Assembly (NCBI RefSeq): GCF_900451195.1
Contig: NZ_UGHR01000001.1
Coordinates: 2,604,001 to 2,668,000 of the forward strand
From: Iodobacter fluviatilis
Lineage (GTDB): Bacteria; Pseudomonadota; Gammaproteobacteria; Burkholderiales; Chitinibacteraceae
DNA length: 64,000 nt
Reading direction: 5' to 3'
Positions within the stretch are counted from its first letter, which is position 1. Each line of letters begins with the position of its first letter. This document shows positions 36,253 through 43,513 of the stretch, in pieces. A program made the translations under genes and the position numbers. Under the pieces are notes generated by a model that saw only the letters and a program-made list of their open reading frames with translations, was not told the origin of the DNA and did not search any database.

Positions 36253-37167
36253 TTAGGCCTCTTCCTGCGCGGCAGGCAGCGGGGCTTCTTCTCTTAGCCA
36301 GGCAGGCATCGCTTCACCATCAGGGGCTTCTTTAATACTGAATTCACCACGCAGCTGATTAAGCGTAAATTGCAATTGTCCCAATAGCCCCGCCATAAAA
36401 TCGTCATGCGGGATGGCGGATTTTTCGCTGTGTTGTAACAGCGTTTCAAATGCCGCATGTAATTTACCGCGCAGAATGGATTCCGCTTCAAAAGCAAAGG
36501 CACTGGCCTCTTTGCGGATTTCTGCGCCTTCAACATCGGGGGTGGGGACTTTTACATGGGTTTTACGGGCAGAAAGCTTGGTCGCCAACTCGTCGATTTT
36601 GCTGTTCTTATCGGAGAGCAAACGACCTTGAGCGGTGGCGTTATCACGCGATTCACGCAAAGCGAGCTTTAGCTCCCGCACGCTCATACGATCCACTTCG
36701 TCAAGAGTCAGTCCTGCGACAGTTCCACCGTCAGTAAGTGCAACTAATTCATCATCATCTTCAACCATCAGCTCAAATAGTTTTGATTTACCCAAAACGG
36801 CAAACGTTTGCCGTTTTGAATCAAGTGCGGGAGAGGTGTACTTAATCGTTGCCTGCATCATTAAACGGGCGGTGCGATCATTCAGGCCAAGCTGCTGCTG
36901 AACAATCTCAATAAACTCCCCATGTGCTTCATTCTCTTTCAACACAATCAAACGCTTACCTGCTTCCAGCATGGCCTCGGCGCTTTGCGCCATATAAAAC
37001 CGCGCTTCATTCACAATACGGATGCGGTCATAAAGCTGCCCATCCCCAAAACGCTGGCTAATATCCTGCGTTAAAGTGCTCATTTGCTGCTGCTGAGCCA
37101 TCAACTGCTCTGCGGGCAATGACGGTAAATCGATGATTTCACTGGCGGTTTGCTTTTCGCGTCCCAT
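36253..37167 (-). CDS. DUF3102 phage protein
   Basis: 304 residues. AMLEAGKRLIVLKENEAHGEFIEIVQQQLGLNDRTARLMMQ matches DUF3102, a Rep/ParB-like helical element, and the rest is coiled-coil-like. In BcepMu-type phages it comes just before the transposase. Exact function unknown. Confidence 0.72.
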   Translation of the reverse strand: MGREKQTASEIIDLPSLPAEQLMAQQQQMSTLTQDISQRFGDGQLYDRIRIVNEARFYMAQSAEAMLEAGKRLIVLKENEAHGEFIEIVQQQLGLNDRTARLMMQATIKYTSPALDSKRQTFAVLGKSKLFELMVEDDDELVALTDGGTVAGLTLDEVDRMSVRELKLALRESRDNATAQGRLLSDKNSKIDELATKLSARKTHVKVPTPDVEGAEIRKEASAFAFEAESILRGKLHAAFETLLQHSEKSAIPHDDFMAGLLGQLQFTLNQLRGEFSIKEAPDGEAMPAWLREEAPLPAAQEEA

Positions 37168-37179
37168 CTCACATCTCCT

Positions 37180-37488
37180 TTAGTTCATGGCCCCAGCCAC
37201 GATACGACGATTAATTTCAGTAATCCGGTCCTGCAACTTCGCCACATGCTCGGCATGGGCCTGGGCGATTTGCAGCATGGCAATGCTGTGAGCGAAACGC
37301 CCGTTGTCTAACTTCACCACCAGACCCGCATCAATCAGATCCGCCATATCGCGGGTGATGGTGGCGGGGCTGCAACCTAATGCATCGGCCAAATCCTTAT
37401 TCGATAGGCCGGTAATCGTGTGGCCGCGCAGTGCTTTAAGTACCTGCAACACCCGGCTGCCTTTGCCGCTGGCTTGGGTTTTGCTCAT
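37180..37488 (-). CDS. Winged-helix regulatory protein, first gene of the early operon (Ner-like position)
   Basis: 102 residues from ATG at 37488, with AAGGAGGA upstream. VLQVLKALRGHTITGLSNKDLADALGCSPATITRDMADLIDAGLV is an IclR/MarR-like winged helix. It lies at the start of the early operon, facing the repressor, the place of Ner in Mu, so it probably damps early or repressor transcription. Confidence 0.72.
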   Translation of the reverse strand: MSKTQASGKGSRVLQVLKALRGHTITGLSNKDLADALGCSPATITRDMADLIDAGLVVKLDNGRFAHSIAMLQIAQAHAEHVAKLQDRITEINRRIVAGAMN

Positions 37489-37532
37489 TCTTCCTCCTTG
37501 CCAGCGTGGCTGGCGGTTAATCACTGCAGGCC

Positions 37533-37574
37533 CGGACTACCGTCCGACTAGATAAATACTTTCACTAGGTGAAA
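37533..37574. promoter_or_regulatory. Inverted repeats in the divergent early/repressor control region
   Basis: Two inverted repeats lie side by side: CGGAC-TACC-GTCCG at 37533-37546 and TTTCAC-TAG-GTGAAA at 37560-37574. They sit between the early operon and the repressor gene and are good candidates for operator sites of the repressor or the Ner-like protein. Confidence 0.55.
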
Positions 37575-37693
37575 ACTTATTACCGTAACTGAAACCGAAC
37601 AGGCATAATCAGTAAGCTAATCAGCACATCGGCAGCAGGCTGGGCTTTGCAAGCCCTAAACAGCAAATCCCCCAGCCCATGTCATAGTGATTA

Positions 37694-37711
37694 TGGAATC
37701 AATTGATTCCA
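37694..37711. promoter_or_regulatory. Perfect 18-bp palindrome before the repressor gene
   Basis: TGGAATCAATTGATTCCA is a perfect palindrome ending 15 bases before the repressor ATG. Its place suggests an autoregulatory operator. Confidence 0.65.
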
Positions 37712-37726
37712 ATTTCAGGGTGTTTT

Positions 37727-38176
37727 ATGGATATTTTTAATTCCATTGGGGACAGGCTGCGTGCAGAGCGCGAACTCATGGGACTATCCCAAACCGAATT
37801 CGCCGCCATTGCCGCCCGTGCAGGCGTGCCCGGAGCCACCCGCCAATCTCAATCACTGTATGAAAAAGGCAAGCGCCAGCCCGATGCGGGCTATCTGGCC
37901 GCCATCGCCCATGCCGGGGCGGATATCGCCTATATCCTTACCGGCGAGCGGGAACACCCCGCGCCGCAACGGCTGAGCGCCGAAGAACAAACCCTGCTCA
38001 ATGAATTTCGCGCCATGGACGAAAAAACGCGCAAACGCATCCTCGCGTTTGCCCTGAGCGGCGAAACCCCAGCCAGCAGCAAATTTGCCGTAGCAGGCCA
38101 TGTTGGCCAGCAAATAGAATCCGTCAGCGGAGGAGATTTCAGAATTGATATGACGACAAGCAGGAACGAAAAATAA
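37727..38176 (+). CDS. XRE-family phage repressor
   Basis: 149 residues from ATG 37727. The N-terminal helix-turn-helix is GDRLRAERELMGLSQTEFAAIAARAGV, followed by an SLYEKGKRQPDAGYLAAIAHAGADIAYILTG segment typical of phage-borne XRE regulators. There is no S24 peptidase domain, so release is unlikely to be by RecA-triggered self-cleavage. Expected to repress the leftward early promoter. Its stop overlaps the next start (TAATG). Confidence 0.82.
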   Translation: MDIFNSIGDRLRAERELMGLSQTEFAAIAARAGVPGATRQSQSLYEKGKRQPDAGYLAAIAHAGADIAYILTGEREHPAPQRLSAEEQTLLNEFRAMDEKTRKRILAFALSGETPASSKFAVAGHVGQQIESVSGGDFRIDMTTSRNEK

Positions 38177-38703
38177 TGCAGCAAGGCGTGAAAATAGAAG
38201 GCAATGTAGGCGTGGCCGTGAATGCCGAACCCGGCGCGGCGATCCATTTTCATCTGTCGCAAAGCAACCCCACCCAAAACGCCGCCCTCAACCATGCCGT
38301 CTCCAAACTGATGAAAATCTGCACCGAGGGCCAGTGCAAAGAAGAAATAGAAAAAATCAGCCAAACGCTCTACGGCATCAGCCTGTTTAAAAGCCTGCAA
38401 CCAGAACAAATCGCCACCCTGCAAAAAATCGCAGAAGTGATACAAACACGAACCATGCGTGACTCGGAAAAACAAGAAAAAACCAACGCCTTACTGGCAA
38501 CAAAAGAGCTGGCCGCCAGCCTTGCTACACAACAGCTAACCCAAAAGCAAACCGATTTAGAGCAACAAACGCTAAGGGCAAATAGCGCTGTTGAAAAAAT
38601 GAATCAGCCCTGTATGAGCTGTGCAGAGCACGCCAGCAGCAAACGCCTTGTCGCCGCAGCCATACTACTGATCATCATGGGGATGATGCTTTGGTACAGG
38701 TAA
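38176..38703 (+). CDS. Tail-anchored membrane protein coupled to the repressor
   Basis: 175 residues with one hydrophobic segment at the very C-terminus (LVAAAILLIIMGMMLWY), so the bulk should face the cytoplasm. The N-terminal part (VKIEGNVGVAVNAEPGAAIHFHLSQ) is β-rich; the middle is a long coiled coil. A CMSC pair lies just before the helix. Coupling to the repressor means it is made in lysogens. Family not recognised; superinfection exclusion or prophage maintenance is a guess. Confidence 0.68.
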   Translation: MQQGVKIEGNVGVAVNAEPGAAIHFHLSQSNPTQNAALNHAVSKLMKICTEGQCKEEIEKISQTLYGISLFKSLQPEQIATLQKIAEVIQTRTMRDSEKQEKTNALLATKELAASLATQQLTQKQTDLEQQTLRANSAVEKMNQPCMSCAEHASSKRLVAAAILLIIMGMMLWYR

Positions 38704-38765
38704 ATAGCCATTGAGTATCAAAACCCTGCAGCCACAACATACACTTACAAAGAAGTTTAATAACG

Positions 38766-40514
38766 ATGAATGAAAGCCAACTCCCTCAGAAACTCTGTCT
38801 CAGAAATATCTATGAACTATTAGGAGAAGTCTTTTATATCCCAGCCTATCAGCGCGGATATCGCTGGGGAGCAAGCCAAGTAAAAGATCTATTGGATGAT
38901 ATCTGGGAGTTTAGTCAATCGGCGGGGGGGAATGATTCTGCATTTTATTGCCTGCAGCCGGTCGTTGTCATTCGGCAGAACGATTGCTGGCAGGTTGTAG
39001 ATGGGCAGCAAAGGCTCACTACGCTCCGTCTTATTCTGCACTATATGGAGCAGGAGCATCTGAGACGCCCTTTAGCGGATGCTTATAAAAAGTCCTTGTA
39101 TACGCTGCAATATGAAACTCGCCCAGAATGTGAAGCATTTCTACAGAGAATTCACGAAGAATCCAACTTAGATAATATTGATTTCTACCACATGGTCAAA
39201 GCGTACGAGGCGATTCAGACCTGGTTCGCTGAAAAAGATTTCAATGATAACAACAAGTTGATGGCAATCTTATTGGCCAAATCTGCAGAAGAACGTGCTG
39301 TAAAGGTCATTTGGTATGACCTGAGTGATGAATGCGTCAATAACGATTATGCCATTGATGTTTTTTCACGCATTAATATCGGCAAAATTCCACTGACTAA
39401 TGCGGAATTAATTAAAGCTTTATTTTTACAAAAAAATCATTTCCATAATGATCAGGCCAGATTGAAACAATTGCAGATTGCCACCGAATGGGATGCTATA
39501 GAAAAACGCCTTCAGGAGCCCGCACTCTGGTATTTCATCAGTAATTCGAACGAACGATACCCAACACGGATTGAATATATCTTCGACCTAATGAAGGGGA
39601 AAAAGCCGAGTGATGAGGCATTTTTCACTTTTCATAAGTTCCATGAAGATTTCAAGACCGACAAGATAGATGTTGAGCAGTTGTGGCAAGGAATTAAGCG
39701 TTATTTCCTGACTTTTGATGAATGGTTTCAGGATAGGGAGCTATATCACTTAATTGGCTATCTTGTTGATTGTGGGAAGGAAATAGCCACTTTAAAACAG
39801 AAATCAGAACAGGAAAACTCCACTAAAACAGACTTTAAAAACCACCTAAAAACGCAAATCCGTGGCTTGGTCAACGTTCAGTTAGATAATCTTGAATATG
39901 GCAACGCTGACATTAAAAAATTGCTTTTGTTATTTAATATTCAAACCTTATTGTCAACAAAGGAAGCCGACGTTCGTTTCCCTTTTGACCGCTATAAGCA
40001 AGAAAAATGGGATATCGAGCATATTCGCTCCCAAACAGACTCCTCACCTGCGGGTACAGCTCGACAAGAATGGCTAAGAGATATTGAGACATACTTTGGC
40101 AAAAGTGAAGCCAAAGAAGGGCAAGAATTTGCTACGCAGGCAAGCAGTCTGCTTGATAAAGAGCGTATTGATGAAAGTGAATTCAAAGAATTCTATGAAA
40201 GGGTGATCAGGTTTTTCAAACAAGGCCCCATATCATGGGGAGATCAGCTAGGAAATCTAGCCTTACTCGACGCCACAACAAACCGAAGCTACAAAAACGC
40301 GCTCTTCCCAATCAAGCGGGCCCGCATTATTGACAATGATAAAAATGGGGTTTTTATCCCCATAGGCACCAAGAACGTTTTTTTAAAATATTACAGCCGC
40401 CAATCCGTGATTGAACTAATGCATTGGGAAGAATCGGATGCAAAAGATTATCAGCATGCGATAGGTGAAATGCTAAAAGACTATTTGCCTGAGCAGGAAG
40501 GAACAAGTAAATGA
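38766..40514 (+). CDS. GmrSD-like restriction protein with DUF262 and HNH (DUF1524) domains
   Basis: 582 residues. DUF262 motifs: FYIPAYQRGYRWG at about residues 21-33 and VDGQQRLTTL at about 77-87. The C-terminal DUF1524 nuclease shows WDIEHIRSQ near 415-423, then LGNLALL at 495-501 and N-x5-F-x2-K downstream, the His-Asn-His set. Such proteins cut modified DNA, using the DUF262 part for nucleotide hydrolysis and control. The next gene overlaps by 4 bases (ATGA), giving a two-gene unit. First gene of the cargo; codon use is AT-richer than in phage genes. Confidence 0.85.
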   Translation: MNESQLPQKLCLRNIYELLGEVFYIPAYQRGYRWGASQVKDLLDDIWEFSQSAGGNDSAFYCLQPVVVIRQNDCWQVVDGQQRLTTLRLILHYMEQEHLRRPLADAYKKSLYTLQYETRPECEAFLQRIHEESNLDNIDFYHMVKAYEAIQTWFAEKDFNDNNKLMAILLAKSAEERAVKVIWYDLSDECVNNDYAIDVFSRINIGKIPLTNAELIKALFLQKNHFHNDQARLKQLQIATEWDAIEKRLQEPALWYFISNSNERYPTRIEYIFDLMKGKKPSDEAFFTFHKFHEDFKTDKIDVEQLWQGIKRYFLTFDEWFQDRELYHLIGYLVDCGKEIATLKQKSEQENSTKTDFKNHLKTQIRGLVNVQLDNLEYGNADIKKLLLLFNIQTLLSTKEADVRFPFDRYKQEKWDIEHIRSQTDSSPAGTARQEWLRDIETYFGKSEAKEGQEFATQASSLLDKERIDESEFKEFYERVIRFFKQGPISWGDQLGNLALLDATTNRSYKNALFPIKRARIIDNDKNGVFIPIGTKNVFLKYYSRQSVIELMHWEESDAKDYQHAIGEMLKDYLPEQEGTSK

Positions 40515-43048
40515 GTAGGATAGAAATGAATGCAGGATCAGGCGAACAACTTAGTTTTTACCAGCTGTTTGAGCAAAAAAATATGCAAGTGGAGATCCCG
40601 ATTATCCAGCGGGATTACGCCCAGGGGCGGGCTGAAGTGGCAGAAGTGCGCGATACCTTTTTGCAAGCTTTGCACAGTTACTTAGAAAAAGGCCTGCCCT
40701 TTCGGGATTTGGATTTTGTCTATGGCAGCATCACAAACAAAGCAGATGGGCGAGACAGCTTTACGCCGCTGGATGGTCAGCAGCGCTTAACAACCCTTTT
40801 CTTGTTGCACTGGTATCTCGCGCAAATTGCGGGTCAGGGAGCATCTTTCCGGCAGGTATTAAGTGCGGGTGGCGTCTCCCATTTTACCTACGAAACGCGC
40901 AGCAGTTCGCGGGAGTTTTGCAATGCTTTGGTGGCCAAAGACATCGATTTCAGTGCTTTACTGCAGGAATCCGGCAAGGGGTGCCTGAGCAAAACGATTA
41001 AAGATCGTGCTTGGTTTTATTTATCATGGGAGAGCGATCCTACTATTCGCTCGATGCTAACCATGCTGGATGCAATTCATCAACAATTTGCTGGGCATGC
41101 TGATTATTTTTCCAAACTGATCGACAAAGAAAACCCCGTCATTACCTTTCGATTCCTGAATCTTGCCGAATTTAAACTCACCGATGACTTGTATATCAAA
41201 ATGAACGCCAGAGGAAAACCTTTGACACATTTTGAAAATTTCAAGGCAAGGCTAGAAAAAGTCATTAAGTCATTCCAAGGGACATGGCCTAAATACCACC
41301 TGAGCTTTAAACAGAGCGCGGTGTCTGGCTATGACTATTTCATTCATAAAATTGATACGGATTGGGCCGATTTATTCTGGCACTATCGTAATGTCACATC
41401 ACAAGATGAGTCTTATGATGATGAGCTAATGAATTTTATCGTCCTCAGTATTGCTAATTTTCTATTGCTTAACCCTGCACAAAACAATGAGAACCTACCC
41501 AAAACCCTGTTTGGGCAGGGAGGTAAAATCACTCAACTCTCCTTTATTGAGTGTGAACGCAATGGCTATTTGTCACAGCCACTGATCATTGAATTGATCA
41601 CACAATTAGATTTGCTACGCGGAGCAAGCAGCTCATGCGCTGGTATTGCAATGCACCTGCAGAAAAACAGCCATTACGATGAAGAAAACGTATTCAAGAA
41701 AATAATAGCCAATAATTCTAGTTACCCAGAAAAGCTGAAGTTTCACGCTTTTTATACTGCTTTGGCTAAGGGTAAGGCGGGTGCTGAATTAGAAGCCTGG
41801 ATGCGGGTCATTTACAACCTGACTGAAAACACCATTTTTAATTCAGTAGATGATTATCACAAGGCTTTAGTCTCTATTCATGATCTGGCCAAAATGGAAG
41901 GCACAATTCTTAATTTGCTGATCCAAGATGTACAAGTGCAGGGTTTTCTTTCTGCTCAGGTTTTTGAAGAGAAACTGAAAGCGCATCTTTTGCTTAAGTC
42001 TTCTGAATGGGAGGCTGCCATTACTCAACTCGAAAGCCATGAATTCTTCAGGGGGCAAATCGGCTACGCATTAAAATTCAGCGGCATTGTTGACTACTTT
42101 AATCAGCATAAAAACGTTGGGTGGCTTGATGCAGAGGAAAAAAACTACTTAGAGCAATTCAAACACTACGCAAGCTGCGGCTCTGCTCTATTTAGCGCAA
42201 TAGCGCAAAGCTCTGGGGTTTTAGACTTTGCCTGGGAGCGTGCAGTGCTTGCTAAAGGTGACTATCTCACGTCAACAACGGCAGATAGATTTAACCTGCT
42301 CAGCACACGTACAATCAAAAGCAATATTGATCGTGACCATTCCTGGCGGCGTTTGTTGCGGCTTCCTCTGGATGAATCAAGCGTGTGGCATCAACGGCAA
42401 CTCCATGTAAAAGCGGTATTCGATGATCCTCGCTTTGATATTCATCATTTAAAATCTGGCCTAGAAAAAATCTGCTCGAAAGCGCTCTCTGATTCTTCAT
42501 TGCGCTGGCAGACCATGTTAATTGCACGGCATGAGTTATTTAGTCTTTGCAATCAGGGCTTTATTGTTGCCAACTCCGAAGAGGTGGTGTTATTACACGA
42601 GTCTCAGCGCAATCATTATCACAGTGAACTTTACTCAAAATATTTAGAATTAGAGCTAGCAAAAAGCCAATTATGTACCGCACCTTTCAAGAATAAACGC
42701 TACAACCCCGTACGTAGTAGTGATGAGAGAGCCTCTCTAATCCTTGACGGCTTTTGTGCCAATAAACAACGACTTGGTTTAAATGTATTTTTTATGCAAG
42801 GCCAGTACTATCTTCTTTTTTATCGTACTCATGACGTAGCAACCCCATTCCCAAGTGAGTTACAAGAAGTTCTGGTGCGTTGTGGATTCTGCATCATCAC
42901 GGATTTAGAAGCTTATCAAGCTGAAGACGGGCTATGCACCAGTGAGGACTATGTTTACCGCTGCAAAGACACCAAAAATGCCATCGCCAAGATCGCTGAG
43001 CTTTGCCCTCAGTTGGAGGGTTTAAGCGACGGTAGCCAAGTAGCGTGA
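40511..43048 (+). CDS. Large DUF262 protein, partner of the GmrSD-like gene
   Basis: 845 residues. The DUF262 motifs are IPIIQRDYAQGR near 27-38 and DGQQRLTTL at 88-96. I find no HNH motif, so this looks like a regulatory or DNA-recognition partner of the preceding nuclease. The ~550-residue C-terminal part is unknown. The pair resembles two-gene GmrSD-like systems such as TgvAB from Vibrio cholerae, described as embedded near type I restriction loci; here too a type I system follows. Confidence 0.8.
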   Translation: MSRIEMNAGSGEQLSFYQLFEQKNMQVEIPIIQRDYAQGRAEVAEVRDTFLQALHSYLEKGLPFRDLDFVYGSITNKADGRDSFTPLDGQQRLTTLFLLHWYLAQIAGQGASFRQVLSAGGVSHFTYETRSSSREFCNALVAKDIDFSALLQESGKGCLSKTIKDRAWFYLSWESDPTIRSMLTMLDAIHQQFAGHADYFSKLIDKENPVITFRFLNLAEFKLTDDLYIKMNARGKPLTHFENFKARLEKVIKSFQGTWPKYHLSFKQSAVSGYDYFIHKIDTDWADLFWHYRNVTSQDESYDDELMNFIVLSIANFLLLNPAQNNENLPKTLFGQGGKITQLSFIECERNGYLSQPLIIELITQLDLLRGASSSCAGIAMHLQKNSHYDEENVFKKIIANNSSYPEKLKFHAFYTALAKGKAGAELEAWMRVIYNLTENTIFNSVDDYHKALVSIHDLAKMEGTILNLLIQDVQVQGFLSAQVFEEKLKAHLLLKSSEWEAAITQLESHEFFRGQIGYALKFSGIVDYFNQHKNVGWLDAEEKNYLEQFKHYASCGSALFSAIAQSSGVLDFAWERAVLAKGDYLTSTTADRFNLLSTRTIKSNIDRDHSWRRLLRLPLDESSVWHQRQLHVKAVFDDPRFDIHHLKSGLEKICSKALSDSSLRWQTMLIARHELFSLCNQGFIVANSEEVVLLHESQRNHYHSELYSKYLELELAKSQLCTAPFKNKRYNPVRSSDERASLILDGFCANKQRLGLNVFFMQGQYYLLFYRTHDVATPFPSELQEVLVRCGFCIITDLEAYQAEDGLCTSEDYVYRCKDTKNAIAKIAELCPQLEGLSDGSQVA

Positions 43049-43116
43049 AGCTCAAAAATGGAGTATTGATTTTTCTCCATAACGTGAATCACTGGATCTG
43101 AGCCAATGATTGGTTG

Positions 43117-43201
43117 AGGAAGACGACGCCACTGAAAACGGAGTGCTGCAAGATAACAAGCTGATTGTTATCAAGCACAGCCCGAACAGGCTCGTCTTCC
43201 T
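43117..43201. repeat. Nested inverted-repeat element
   Basis: Outer arms AGGAAGACGA (43117-43126) and TCGTCTTCCT (43192-43201) are perfect complements; inside, GATAACAA (43152-43159) pairs with TTGTTATC (43165-43172) and GTGCT with AGCAC next to it. It could be a small structured RNA or a miniature insertion. Confidence 0.5.
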
Positions 43202-43389
43202 GCTGTAGTTTGCACGGGTGTATGCCAATAAAACCAATGGATCACTTGGCCACATAAAGGCTTTGCCAGCTTGGGTAAAGCAAGGCTATTGATCATAAAT
43301 TTGACCGCTTAAGTGGCTATAAAATGACTTTTTGCTGCCCTTATGGGTGGTCTGTGCCTGCTTATAGCAGGTACAATGCGCTGATCTAA

Positions 43390-43449
43390 AATGATCATTA
43401 ATGATCATTAATGATCATTAATGATCATTAATGATCATTAATGATCATT
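43390..43449. repeat. Six tandem copies of the palindrome AATGATCATT
   Basis: Six exact head-to-tail copies of a 10-bp unit that is itself a palindrome, each with one GATC. The 10-bp period places all copies on about the same DNA face. It ends 64 bases before the hsdM start. Confidence 0.95.
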
Positions 43450-43454
43450 CTTCC

Positions 43455-43471
43455 CCCTTGTCAATCAAGGG
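43455..43471 (+). promoter_or_regulatory. Short hairpin in the hsdM leader
   Basis: CCCTTG-TCAAT-CAAGGG forms a 6-bp stem directly after the palindrome array, followed by AGTGTCTTTT. It may act as a weak attenuator or as 5' RNA protection. Confidence 0.4.
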
Positions 43472-43513
43472 AGTGTCTTTTATGCATTCACTTTCAATCT
43501 AGGACGTTCATTC

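Larger units (their letters stand above)
43049..43513. other. Non-coding leader region of the type I restriction operon
   Basis: These 465 bases hold no convincing gene. They contain a nested palindromic element (43117-43201), a 60-bp array of a 10-bp palindrome (43390-43449) and a short hairpin (43455-43471), and must hold the promoter of the hsdM operon. No clear sigma-70 promoter with normal spacing could be picked. Confidence 0.6.

Noticed and set aside
43052..43255. 67-codon open frame on the - strand in the hsdM leader
   Set aside because: It spans the nested inverted repeat, has no recognisable domain or ribosome site, and is best explained by chance.
43250..43330. TTGACC … TATAAA as hsdM promoter
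   Set aside because: The two boxes are only about 11 bases apart instead of 16-18, so a normal sigma-70 promoter is not supported.
43390..43449. CRISPR array
   Set aside because: The repeats are 10 bp, contiguous, without spacers, and no cas genes are nearby.
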